Shown here piece by piece: positions 9,642 through 17,508 of a stretch of 64,000 nt of DNA. Positions within the stretch are counted from its first letter, which is position 1. Each line of letters opens with the position of its first letter. Origin of the DNA: Alistipes sp. Lineage in GTDB: Bacteria > Bacteroidota > Bacteroidia > Bacteroidales > Rikenellaceae. The translations under genes and the position numbers were made by a program. Under the pieces are notes generated by a model, which had not been told where the DNA came from, made no database searches, and saw nothing but the letters and a program-made list of their open reading frames with translations. The stretch spans positions 85,210 to 149,209 of the forward strand of contig JAJQED010000016.1 of the NCBI GenBank assembly GCA_021201825.1, given 5' to 3'.

Positions 9642-11056
9642 TGCTGGCCGCATATTTCATACTGACCGTGATCTTCGCCGCCGGGGTGCTTATCGCCCGG
9701 AGGGGGCGGGCTATGGAATGGCTGTGCGGGGTTTTCTATGTTCTGCAGGCCGGGTTCGGGGTTTGGGTTATTGCATCCGGGCTCGGGCAGACGCAACTGG
9801 ATTTCTTTACTTTCGATGTGACCGGTACGTTGTTTTTCGCCCTTATGGGCATTGTGGCTCCCGTGTCATTCGGTTACGGACTGTGGTACCTCGACAGGGA
9901 GACCCAGGGGCAAAGGCAACTCTATAACGCATTGCTCATCCTGCTCTGCGGCTCGCTTGCAGGGGTTTATTTCTCAAACAATATTGCCGTGTCATGGATA
10001 TTCCTCGAAGCTACGACCCTTTGTACCGCAGGAATAATCTACCATAGGCGTACCCCGCGCAGCCTGGAAGCGACCTGGAAATATATCTTCGTCTGTTCGG
10101 TCGGTATCGCGGTAGCATACCTCGGGGTGTTACTTTTCGGCGGCCTTAGCCACGGAGCCGACCTGAGCTATTCCGGGCTTGCGGCGAGCGTGCCGTCGGC
10201 CAATCCGCTGTTCCTGCAACTGGCATTCGTGTTTATTGTGGCGGGCTACAGCTGCAAACTCGAGGTCTTCCCGTTGTATACTATCGGGGTGGATGCCAAT
10301 ATGGCGGCTCCCGCCCCTGCCTCGGCACTCATCTCCACGATACTGGTGAACGGGGGATTCGTATCCCTGTTCCGGGTCTACCGTGTAATGCTGAACAGCG
10401 AGGTCGCCCCGTGGGCCGCAAACGTGCTTATCGTCGCGGGGATATTATCGGTATTGGCCGGGGCGGTATTTATGAGGCGGACCAACCATTTTAAACGGTT
10501 CCTATCATATTCCACCGTAGAGAACATGGGGATAGCCCTTATAGCCCTCGGGTTGGGAGGGGCGGCTGTTTTTGCCGCTATCCTGCATGTGGCAGGGCAT
10601 ACCTTGATAAAATCAGTGCTGTTTCTGCAGGCCTCCCGGGCCGGCAAATCATACGGCCATTACCAGGTTGCGCGTATGGGCGGGTATATGCAGGTTAACC
10701 GGGCGGGGGCCGTGGTGTTTATTGTCGCGGGGCTTATGGTGCTGGCTTTTCCGCCGTCGCCGCTGTTCGTATCGGAGTTGCTGATATTCCGCCAGATGGC
10801 CATACAGGAAAAATGGCTGTTGCTTGCGGTGGTGGTGATCCTTTTATGCAGTGTGATGTACAATTTCGCCCGCAATATAGTCCGTTTGTGCTATAACACT
10901 CCCCGCACGGTGCCGCAACGGGAAAAGACCGGTTACGGCCTGCTTGTACCCGCTTTAGTGCTGTTGGGTCTGGCCGTACTGCTCGGGGTGTTCCAACCCC
11001 ATTGGTTGACCGAATGGATACACACGGCGGCAAGCGCCGTACAAAATATAAGCTGA
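9641..11056 (+). CDS. HyfF/NuoN-like second ion-pumping subunit
   Basis: A 471-residue, about 13-helix paralogue of the first antiporter-like subunit. It keeps the family features in shortened form: SWIFLEATTL (TM5 Glu), YSCKLEVFPLYTIGVDANMAAPAPASALIS (TM7-8 region), FLSYSTVENMGIALIALG, and HVAGHTLIKSVLFLQA. The complex therefore has two pump modules. A HyfD-like third module is not seen. The start overlaps the previous stop, and its own stop overlaps the next start (TGATG), so all subunits are probably made in equal amounts. Confidence 0.86.
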   Translation: MLAAYFILTVIFAAGVLIARRGRAMEWLCGVFYVLQAGFGVWVIASGLGQTQLDFFTFDVTGTLFFALMGIVAPVSFGYGLWYLDRETQGQRQLYNALLILLCGSLAGVYFSNNIAVSWIFLEATTLCTAGIIYHRRTPRSLEATWKYIFVCSVGIAVAYLGVLLFGGLSHGADLSYSGLAASVPSANPLFLQLAFVFIVAGYSCKLEVFPLYTIGVDANMAAPAPASALISTILVNGGFVSLFRVYRVMLNSEVAPWAANVLIVAGILSVLAGAVFMRRTNHFKRFLSYSTVENMGIALIALGLGGAAVFAAILHVAGHTLIKSVLFLQASRAGKSYGHYQVARMGGYMQVNRAGAVVFIVAGLMVLAFPPSPLFVSELLIFRQMAIQEKWLLLAVVVILLCSVMYNFARNIVRLCYNTPRTVPQREKTGYGLLVPALVLLGLAVLLGVFQPHWLTEWIHTAASAVQNIS

Positions 11057-12573
11057 TGCATTGGCTAACTACATATAACCACGAGGGAGGGATACCGCTG
11101 GCCGATATCCCGGAGGTGTCGTATCCCGAGTTCCATGGCTCGGTATGCGCCCGACTGGGAGATTCCTCGTGCCATATAGCCGATTATTTCGCCGTGGAGC
11201 AAGACGGAGGGTTGAGGTTTTTCTGCCTGCTGGCGGATGACCGGGCGGGCAGCGTGGATATCACCTCGTTCCGGTACGGCTATTACGACGACGATCCCCT
11301 CCCGTCCGTTACCGCCCTGAGGCCGCAGGCACACCCGTTCGAACGGCAAATAGCCGAACGCTACGGCATAAAGTTCGAGGACAACCCGTGGGACAAACCG
11401 CTGCGATACCCTTTCGACCGGTTCAATAAGGAGACTTCCATAGACGGGTACCCGTTCTATACGATCGAGGGTGATGCACTGCATGAGGTGAACGTAGGAC
11501 CGATACATGCCGGTATAATCGAACCGGGAGCTTTCCGGTTCATTTGTAACGGGGAGAAAGTCCTGCACCTGGAAATTTCACTCGGGTACCAGCACAGGGG
11601 GATACTGAACCTGATCACTTCGACCCCCAACCGTCTCCGCCAAACCGTTCTTGCGGAATCCATCGCCGGTGATACGGCCGTCGGCCATTCCACGGCTTAC
11701 GTGACGGCGATCGAGAAGCTTTACGGGCAGCCGTCCCCGGCAGACCTTTTGGCCTATGAACGGGCCGTCGCGCTGGAACTGGAACGCATTGCGATGCATA
11801 TCGCCGATACGGGCGCTTTATGCATGGATATCGGATACCAGCTCGGACAGGTGGCCTGCGAAGCCCTGCGGACCGTGGTCATAAATACTATGCTATGTTG
11901 GTGCGGCAACCGGTTCGGCAAAGGGTTGGTAAGGCCTTCGGGGACCCGTTACCCGCTCACACCGGAGACGGCGGCCATGATCCGCACTAACCTTGCCGAG
12001 GTAGTACGCCGATATACCGAGGTCCGGGAGGACCTGAAATCGGCGCCGTCCCTACTTGCCCGGTTCGAAGATTGCGGGGTGGTCGGCCGGGAACAGATGG
12101 TCACGATCGGCGCGGTCGGGATGGCCGCACGGGCATCCGCCCTGGTCCGGGATATCCGGGCTACACACCCGTGGGGACCCTGGCGGGAGGTGCCGTTCGC
12201 CGCAGAGAATAAACGGCAGGGAGACGTAATGGCACGCCTGATGCTCCGTGGCAGGGAAATTTTCGCCTCTGCCCGGTATATAACGGTCCTGCTGGACCAG
12301 CTGGAGCAGACCGGGTATACCGACCGCCGGCCATGCTACGACATTGCGCTCCGTCCCCGGACTCTCGCTTATTCCCTTATCGAGGGATGGCGCGGGGAGA
12401 TATGCCATTGCGCGGTTACCGATTCCCGGGGGAACCTGGCGGCCTTTCAAGTCACAGACCCGTCGGTCCATAACTGGCTTGCCCTCGCCCTTGCGGTCCG
12501 GGGAGAGGGCATATCGGACTTCCCGATAAACAACAAGAGTTTCAACCTCTCATATTGCGGCCATGACCTGTAA
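11056..12573 (+). CDS. HyfG/NuoCD-like large subunit lacking the [NiFe] ligands
   Basis: A 505-residue fusion of a NuoC-like N-terminal domain (HPFERQIAERYGI region) and a NuoD/HycE-like domain (HEVNVGPIHAGIIEPGAFRF, LEISLGYQHRGI). The start at the TGATG overlap is preferred over an upstream in-frame start inside the previous gene. Where active hydrogenases have the first CGxC nickel-ligand pair before HS, this protein reads AGDTAVGHS. The C-terminal DPCxxC motif is also absent and the protein ends NKSFNLSYCGHDL. The protein should therefore not bind a [NiFe] centre. This matches 'Ehr' (energy-converting hydrogenase-related) complexes. The electron donor and acceptor are unknown. Confidence 0.85.
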   Translation: MHWLTTYNHEGGIPLADIPEVSYPEFHGSVCARLGDSSCHIADYFAVEQDGGLRFFCLLADDRAGSVDITSFRYGYYDDDPLPSVTALRPQAHPFERQIAERYGIKFEDNPWDKPLRYPFDRFNKETSIDGYPFYTIEGDALHEVNVGPIHAGIIEPGAFRFICNGEKVLHLEISLGYQHRGILNLITSTPNRLRQTVLAESIAGDTAVGHSTAYVTAIEKLYGQPSPADLLAYERAVALELERIAMHIADTGALCMDIGYQLGQVACEALRTVVINTMLCWCGNRFGKGLVRPSGTRYPLTPETAAMIRTNLAEVVRRYTEVREDLKSAPSLLARFEDCGVVGREQMVTIGAVGMAARASALVRDIRATHPWGPWREVPFAAENKRQGDVMARLMLRGREIFASARYITVLLDQLEQTGYTDRRPCYDIALRPRTLAYSLIEGWRGEICHCAVTDSRGNLAAFQVTDPSVHNWLALALAVRGEGISDFPINNKSFNLSYCGHDL

Positions 12574-12585
12574 AAAGATCCGGAT

Positions 12586-13344
12586 ATGATATTCTCCCAG
12601 CTGAAAGTCCTGCGAAGCCACGGGCGGCAGTCCATAAAGAAACTGTCCGCCGTGGAGTTGTCCCCGATGTTCAGGGGGCGGCCCGAGATCGGGGAGATGG
12701 ACCCGGGGCTCGCCGCCGACATACAGGCAATTTGCCCGAGCGGGGCGTTTCGGGCCGAGCCGTTATCCATAGACCTGGGGCGGTGTGCTTTCTGCGGGGA
12801 ATGTGCAGCCATGTCAGGCGGTGCGGTGAAGTTCACGAACGACTACCGGATGGCCTCTAACAGGCGGGAGAACCTTATTGTGAGACCGGGGATGAAGCAG
12901 GTAGTTTTCGATGAGTCGGCCGTACGGCAGGAGATTTGCTCCCGCTACCGCAGGGCGCTGAAACTGCGCGAAGTAAGCGCAGGCGGCGACAACTCGACCG
13001 AAATGGAACTGAACGCCTCGATGAACGTTAATTTTGACTTCGGCCGTTACGGGGTGGAGTTCACCGCCTCCCCGCGCCATGCGGACGGGCTGGTGGTGTC
13101 GGGTCCGATCACCCGCAATATGCACACCGCGCTCGATATTTGCTACTGTTCGGTCGCGGAACCGAAGATAGTGATTGCGGCCGGGTACGACGCCATATCC
13201 GGCGGGATATTCGCCGGAAGCCCCGCGCTGAACCGGGAATTTTTCGACCATGTAAGGCCGGACCTTTACCTGCCCGGCAACCCGGTCCACCCGATGACCT
13301 TTATCGACGGGGTAATGAAACTGCTTCGGCGGCAAATGAAATGA
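12586..13344 (+). CDS. Ferredoxin-NuoB/HyfI fusion subunit without N2-cluster cysteines
   Basis: A 252-residue fusion. Residues 1 to about 85 resemble HyfH ferredoxin (FRGRPEI, then ICPSGAF, then CAFCGECAAM). Residues from about 120 on resemble NuoB/HyfI (FGRYGVEFTASPRHADGLVVSGP, then SGGIF, then DLYLPGNPVHP). The ferredoxin keeps CP of motif 1 and CxxCxxC of motif 2, exactly the four ligands of one [4Fe-4S] cluster, and has lost the other set. In the NuoB part the paired Cys is replaced (GDNSTEM), GxCA is GYDA and PGCPP is PGNPV, so the N2 cluster should be missing. The start is 12 bases after the previous stop. Confidence 0.82.
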   Translation: MIFSQLKVLRSHGRQSIKKLSAVELSPMFRGRPEIGEMDPGLAADIQAICPSGAFRAEPLSIDLGRCAFCGECAAMSGGAVKFTNDYRMASNRRENLIVRPGMKQVVFDESAVRQEICSRYRRALKLREVSAGGDNSTEMELNASMNVNFDFGRYGVEFTASPRHADGLVVSGPITRNMHTALDICYCSVAEPKIVIAAGYDAISGGIFAGSPALNREFFDHVRPDLYLPGNPVHPMTFIDGVMKLLRRQMK

Positions 13345-14018
13345 AAAACGAATCAAACGATACGGCCCGGCCGGGTACCCCGTGGAGGCTTTTTCTCTCG
13401 TTCTTGAAGATCGGGCTGTTCACATTCGGGGGCGGTTACGCCATGATCCCGCTAATGCAGGCCGAGGTAGTGGACAAACAGGGATGGGTTCGCCGGGACC
13501 GCTTCCTTGAACTTCTTACTCTCGCCCAATCCGCCCCGGGTCCCATCTCGCTCAATACCGCGGTATTCGTCGGTTACAATATGCGGGGACTTCGCGGCGC
13601 GGCGGCCGGGATACTTGGGGTTATATTACCGTCGTTCGTAATAATCCTGCTCGTGGCTATGTTTTTCCAGGGGATACGGCATAACCCGGTTTTCGAGGCC
13701 GTATTCAAGGGTATGCGCCCGGCCGTGGTGGCCCTGATCGCCGCCCCGATATTAGGGTTGGCTAAAGGCATGGGAGTATGGAGGCTTATTATTGCCGCCG
13801 TGGCGGCAGTACTGGTTTGGCGGCTTGGGCTGTCTCCGATATGGTTTATTATCGCCGGGGCGGCCGGAGGGATACTGTGGCTGAATTTCATAAAAGCAGG
13901 TAGGGCCAATGCCGTTGGGCCCGACGCGAAATCCACGAATACCGGAAAATGTGAACAGGTTCCGGACTCTCCGCTGGAGACCCCTACCGAAGAAACCTTC
14001 AAACTGCCCCTGGAATGA
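13341..14018 (+). CDS. chrA1: CHR-family transporter, N-terminal half protein
   Basis: A 225-residue membrane protein with the chromate-transporter signature FLKIGLFTFGGGYAMIPLMQAEVV near the N-terminus and SAPGPISLNTAVFVGY. It corresponds to one half of a long ChrA. The ATG at 13341 overlaps the stop of the hydrogenase-like small subunit (ATGA), so it is translationally coupled to the Ehr operon. The C-terminus is a soluble acidic tail. CHR proteins export chromate or act as anion transporters; the native substrate here is not known. Confidence 0.85.
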   Translation: MKNESNDTARPGTPWRLFLSFLKIGLFTFGGGYAMIPLMQAEVVDKQGWVRRDRFLELLTLAQSAPGPISLNTAVFVGYNMRGLRGAAAGILGVILPSFVIILLVAMFFQGIRHNPVFEAVFKGMRPAVVALIAAPILGLAKGMGVWRLIIAAVAAVLVWRLGLSPIWFIIAGAAGGILWLNFIKAGRANAVGPDAKSTNTGKCEQVPDSPLETPTEETFKLPLE

Positions 14019-14545
14019 TCTACCTGCAGCTTTTTATCTCCTACCTGAAGATCGGGTTCTTCGGATTCGGCGGCGGATATGCCATGCTGTCGCTGATACA
14101 GAACGAGATAGTGGTACGCAACCAATGGCTGACCAATAACGAACTGGCAGATATCATAGCCATTTCGCAGATGACGCCCGGGCCTATCGCTATCAACAGT
14201 GCGACCTATGTCGGGTATACCATTACCGGGTCCGTATGGGGCTCGATACTGGCCACTTTCGCCGTCTGCCTGCCTGCCATGACCGTGATGGTTCTTGTGA
14301 CCCGGTTCTATCTCAAGTTGCATAATAACGGTTATGTGACGGCGGCGATGAAAGGGATGCAACCGATGATGATCGGGATGATAGCCGCCGCCGCACTGAT
14401 GCTCCTTACCCCTGAAACGTTTATCGACGTGAAAAGCTGGCTCATATTCGCCGTCTGCTTCCTGGCTTCGATCAAAAAAGTCAACCCTATACTGTTGATC
14501 TTCCTTTCCGGTGTCGCGGGATTTTTTATTTATTACCCGTTCTAA
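14015..14545 (+). CDS. chrA2: CHR-family transporter, second half protein
   Basis: A 176-residue partner of the preceding protein, overlapping it by ATGA. It repeats the signature (FLKIGFFGFGGGYAMLSLIQNEIV, then MTPGPIAINSATYVGY). Paired short CHR proteins form heterodimers that equal one full-length ChrA; this is known for the family. It ends the run of coupled genes that starts at 6104. No terminator hairpin with a U-run follows directly. Confidence 0.85.
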   Translation: MIYLQLFISYLKIGFFGFGGGYAMLSLIQNEIVVRNQWLTNNELADIIAISQMTPGPIAINSATYVGYTITGSVWGSILATFAVCLPAMTVMVLVTRFYLKLHNNGYVTAAMKGMQPMMIGMIAAAALMLLTPETFIDVKSWLIFAVCFLASIKKVNPILLIFLSGVAGFFIYYPF

Positions 14546-14600
14546 ATGCCAAAGCCGCCACTTTCCGGTGACGGCCTTGATACTGTTCGACAAGGGGAAA

Positions 14601-15083
14601 CTAAAACCGGTACCCGAACCCGAAAGAGAACACACCCTGGCCGATATCGGCCATCGCGCGGTATTTTAGGTCTATATTGACGAACCAATTGCTGGTTATA
14701 TCGTAGCCCGCGCCGGCCCCGAAGTTGCCGCCCATCTTGTTGGTTTTCCATTCCTGGGACACGAGCGTCGAATTGTATGAATATTTATAGTGGGCGAACG
14801 AGAGGCCCACTATAGGGTAGATATGGAAATTCTGCCCTACGTTGATAAAATATTTGAAATCGAGGTTGATATCGTACATATTGACGTCGTCCTTGATAAA
14901 ATAATTGAAATTCGGTTCGACATAAAGATGTGTCAGCAGTCCGTAACCGTATTTAACGCCGATGCCGACGGTTTCGATGTCAGTCCCGAAATTTATTCCC
15001 GCGCCTACGTAACTTCTTCCGTTTTGGGCGGTTGCGGTCAGGGCCGTAAGGGCCAGGATAAGTATTGCTACTGTTTTTTTCAT
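14601..15083 (-). CDS. Small outer-membrane beta-barrel protein (paralogue of the protein at 27437)
   Basis: A 160-residue secreted protein with a signal peptide ending near TATAQN and about eight beta strands, finishing in the outer-membrane signal FSFGFGYRF. It shares a clear pattern with the protein encoded at 27437-28033 (GTDIETVGIGVKY against GTEIETVGIGIRY; IYPIVGLSFAHYK against IYPLAGFTVSHWK; NIDLKYR against NFDLKYR). It is an OmpX/OmpW-sized porin-like barrel with no predicted substrate. It is convergent with the chr genes. Confidence 0.8.
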   Translation of the reverse strand: MKKTVAILILALTALTATAQNGRSYVGAGINFGTDIETVGIGVKYGYGLLTHLYVEPNFNYFIKDDVNMYDINLDFKYFINVGQNFHIYPIVGLSFAHYKYSYNSTLVSQEWKTNKMGGNFGAGAGYDITSNWFVNIDLKYRAMADIGQGVFSFGFGYRF

Positions 15084-15449
15084 AGTTCGATCTGTTTGGT
15101 AACGGGTTCAAAATTATAAAAAATAGTATAAAACCGTCCAAAATTATCAGCCGGACGACGGGAGTGGAGTAGAGGGCGAATTACATTTTGTGTTATAATT
15201 TGAACCGCCGCCGGCGATTGTAAAAAATCTTTAACGTTAATTTTTTGTTACGGTGTTTTTATTTATATTTATGGCGTTGATAAAGCGCCGCAGGGTATGT
15301 ATTCCGGCGTTTAAAGTTAGTTGGTTGTATTAAAATGGATCAATACCCGTAAGATATTATATAACCCCCGCTTAGTTTATTTTTTTTTACATCCACTACG
15401 ATTTTTAAGTGCTTGATAATGCCCGCCGCGCCAGCGGCGGGTTTTTAAT
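15084..15449 (+). other. Long AT-rich intergenic region with a leader or small-RNA candidate
   Basis: No gene is seen in these 366 bases. On the plus strand a TTTG (15244-15247), 18 bases and TATTTATG (15266-15273) resemble a Bacteroidota promoter with one mismatch. The transcript would run about 165 bases and end in a strong hairpin plus T-run eight bases or fewer before the resB start. It could be a stand-alone small RNA or an attenuator-type leader of resB-ccsA. An early stem (GCGCCG ... CGGCGT) is visible. Confidence 0.4.
15422..15446 (+). terminator. Intrinsic terminator directly upstream of resB
   Basis: An 8-bp perfect GC stem (CCCGCCGC and complement) with a 4-base loop is followed by five T. 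The T-run ends three bases before the ATG at 15450, so it would stop transcription entering resB unless the hairpin is prevented from forming. Confidence 0.75.
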
Positions 15450-16685
15450 ATGGAGAAAACAAACCCGAACAATAACCCGGCGGCAGGCAGCTTTACGGTC
15501 GCGGTTTTTTCCGTGGCCGGGATCATTGCGGCAGGGGTGGTTATTCAATTCCTTGCCGGGCCGTTAGATATCCGGCTGCTGGCTTTCCCGGCAAACCTGC
15601 TGGTTGTAGCGCTGATGGTATGCGTTGCCGTTCTGATAAATGTTTACAGCGGTTCGCCTCTCAGCCGGTGGATATCGGGAGTGCCGTTTTCGGCGGCTCT
15701 GATAGGCGGTTTCGTGGCCACCGGGCTGGTAATGGGTCTGATCCCCCAGTCGAGCCATCTCGAGATTGCGGCATCGCCCTTTCCGGAGGGTATGCATTCG
15801 GTAACCTCTTCCTGGCCTTTCGCCCTGCTTTACTTTACCGTGTTACTGGTACTTGCTTGTGTCGTTATCCGCCGGGCTTTAAACTTCAAATGGAAAGATT
15901 TCCCGTTCTATCTCAACCATGCGGGTCTGTTCCTGCTTCTGGCAGCCGCCGGATTCGGGGCCGCCGACCGGGAGAAATACCAGCTCACGGCTTACCGGGA
16001 TAAGGTGTATTCTACGGCATACAGCTACTCGGCCGGGCATCCCCGCCCTTTGCCGTTCACCGTCCGTCTGGACCGGTTCGATATCGATTATTATCCGGCC
16101 CGGCTCTTTCTGGAAGTGCGGCAGCCCGGGGCAGGAGAAAAATATTTTTACGCAGATTGCACGGATACCGACCCCGTAGTTTTCAACGGGGCGGTTCGCC
16201 TCACGGTCCTTGAATACCTCCCTAATGCCGGGGTGGGCGTAGAATTTTATCCGGCCGATTCGACGACAGGAAATTCCGCCGCCCTGCTCCGTCTGGAGGA
16301 CCTCCGGTCGGGGGAGGTTGCCCGGGAATGGGTGTCGGCCGGCATCGATAAATTGCATACGGTATTTAGTTTCGGCAATTACAGGCTTACGATGCTCGAC
16401 CCGGAACCTAAACGGTATTACTCCGGGATAACTATCGATAACGGGCTCGGGGACGCACGGCAGGCCATTATCGAAGTGAATAAACCCTTGAGGTACGGGC
16501 ATTGGAGGGTTTACCAGTACGGATACGACCAAAGTGCCGGGCCGCTGTCGGCATACAGCGTACTTCTGCTTGTAGCCGATCCGTGGATAAACCTGGCATA
16601 CGCCGGTATGGCGTTGCTTGCGGCCGGGTCGGTGTGCATGGTGTGGACCGGCCGTGGTAAGCGGAAAAAAGTGACAAAGAGATGA
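15450..16685 (+). CDS. resB: ResB-like cytochrome c biogenesis protein
   Basis: A 411-residue inner-membrane protein with about five N-terminal hydrophobic segments, a long periplasmic domain and a final transmembrane helix, as in ResB/CcsB of system II. The family's 'lRYGHWRVYQYGYD' element precedes the last helix. It works with CcsA to deliver haem to apocytochrome c on the periplasmic side. Its stop overlaps the ccsA start (ATGA). No cytochrome gene is adjacent, unlike the common nrfHA-resB-ccsA arrangement in Bacteroidota. Confidence 0.82.
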   Translation: MEKTNPNNNPAAGSFTVAVFSVAGIIAAGVVIQFLAGPLDIRLLAFPANLLVVALMVCVAVLINVYSGSPLSRWISGVPFSAALIGGFVATGLVMGLIPQSSHLEIAASPFPEGMHSVTSSWPFALLYFTVLLVLACVVIRRALNFKWKDFPFYLNHAGLFLLLAAAGFGAADREKYQLTAYRDKVYSTAYSYSAGHPRPLPFTVRLDRFDIDYYPARLFLEVRQPGAGEKYFYADCTDTDPVVFNGAVRLTVLEYLPNAGVGVEFYPADSTTGNSAALLRLEDLRSGEVAREWVSAGIDKLHTVFSFGNYRLTMLDPEPKRYYSGITIDNGLGDARQAIIEVNKPLRYGHWRVYQYGYDQSAGPLSAYSVLLLVADPWINLAYAGMALLAAGSVCMVWTGRGKRKKVTKR

Positions 16686-17461
16686 ATTGGAATTCGTTCC
16701 TATGGTTCGCCGTTCCGGCCGTCATTCTATGGCTTGCGGCTGGTGCCACGGTATATTCTGCAAAATGGAAAAAGTTGGCAGATATACTTATGACGGCCGG
16801 GATCGCCTTGTTCGCGGCATTTATCGTGCTGTTATGGATATCTTCGGGGCGGCCACCGCTGCGCACGATGGGGGAGACCCGGCTGTGGTATTCTTTTTTC
16901 CTGGCCACGGTTGGGTTCGTAACCTATAAAAGGTGGGGTTACGGGTGGTTGTTGTCTTACAGCGCCGTTGTGGCTACGATGTTCGTTATGGTTAACCTGC
17001 TAAAGCCCGAGATACATTCCCGGAACCTGATGCCAGCCCTGCAAAGTATCTGGTTCGTACCTCACGTCACCGTCTATATCCTGTCGTACGCCCTGTTAGG
17101 GGCGGCGACCATCGCTTCCCTCGTACAGGTTTGCCGCATGGGTAAGGGTCCGGGCGAACGAAATATTTTCGACCTTATGGACAACCTGGTCTATGCCGGG
17201 TTCGGGCTGTTGATGCTCGGGATGCTTATGGGGGCCGTATGGGCCAAACAGGCATGGGGCCATTACTGGACATGGGACCCAAAGGAAACATGGGCCTTTG
17301 TCACCTCCGCCGCATACCTTGTGTATATCCATATGAGGCTTAGGAAAGGTAACAAAGTGTTTGCCGCATGGATTCTTCCCGTCGCCTTCGTGCTGTTAAT
17401 GATAACATGGATCGGGGTTAACTACCTGCCGGCCGCCCAGGGCAGTGTACATGTATATTAA
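16682..17461 (+). CDS. ccsA: CcsA-type cytochrome c assembly / haem-handling protein
   Basis: A 259-residue membrane protein with the haem-binding tryptophan-rich motif WGHYWTWDPKETWAF between late helices and conserved His residues in HVTVYILSY and near YIHMRL. The length fits the short CcsA form found downstream of ResB in Bacteroidota. It overlaps resB by four bases. Together they form a system II cytochrome c synthetase that attaches haem to CXXCH motifs. Confidence 0.88.
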   Translation: MNWNSFLWFAVPAVILWLAAGATVYSAKWKKLADILMTAGIALFAAFIVLLWISSGRPPLRTMGETRLWYSFFLATVGFVTYKRWGYGWLLSYSAVVATMFVMVNLLKPEIHSRNLMPALQSIWFVPHVTVYILSYALLGAATIASLVQVCRMGKGPGERNIFDLMDNLVYAGFGLLMLGMLMGAVWAKQAWGHYWTWDPKETWAFVTSAAYLVYIHMRLRKGNKVFAAWILPVAFVLLMITWIGVNYLPAAQGSVHVY

Positions 17462-17464
17462 AAC

Positions 17465-17490
17465 TGAAGCGGGAACCCGGTCCCGCTTCA
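17465..17490. terminator. Bidirectional hairpin terminator
   Basis: A 10-bp perfect inverted repeat (TGAAGCGGGA and complement) around a 6-base loop lies between the convergent ccsA and fimbrillin-like genes. Confidence 0.7.
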
Positions 17491-17508
17491 ATTTCAAAGT
17501 TTGACTAC

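Noticed and set aside
11002..11056. Upstream start of the hydrogenase-like large subunit
   Set aside because: It would lie inside the preceding pump gene; the TGATG overlap at 11056 matches the coupling of the other genes.
6104..13344. Annotation as a functional hydrogenase-4 / formate hydrogenlyase
   Set aside because: The large subunit lacks nickel ligands, the small subunit lacks N2 ligands, and no hydrogenase maturation or formate dehydrogenase genes are nearby.
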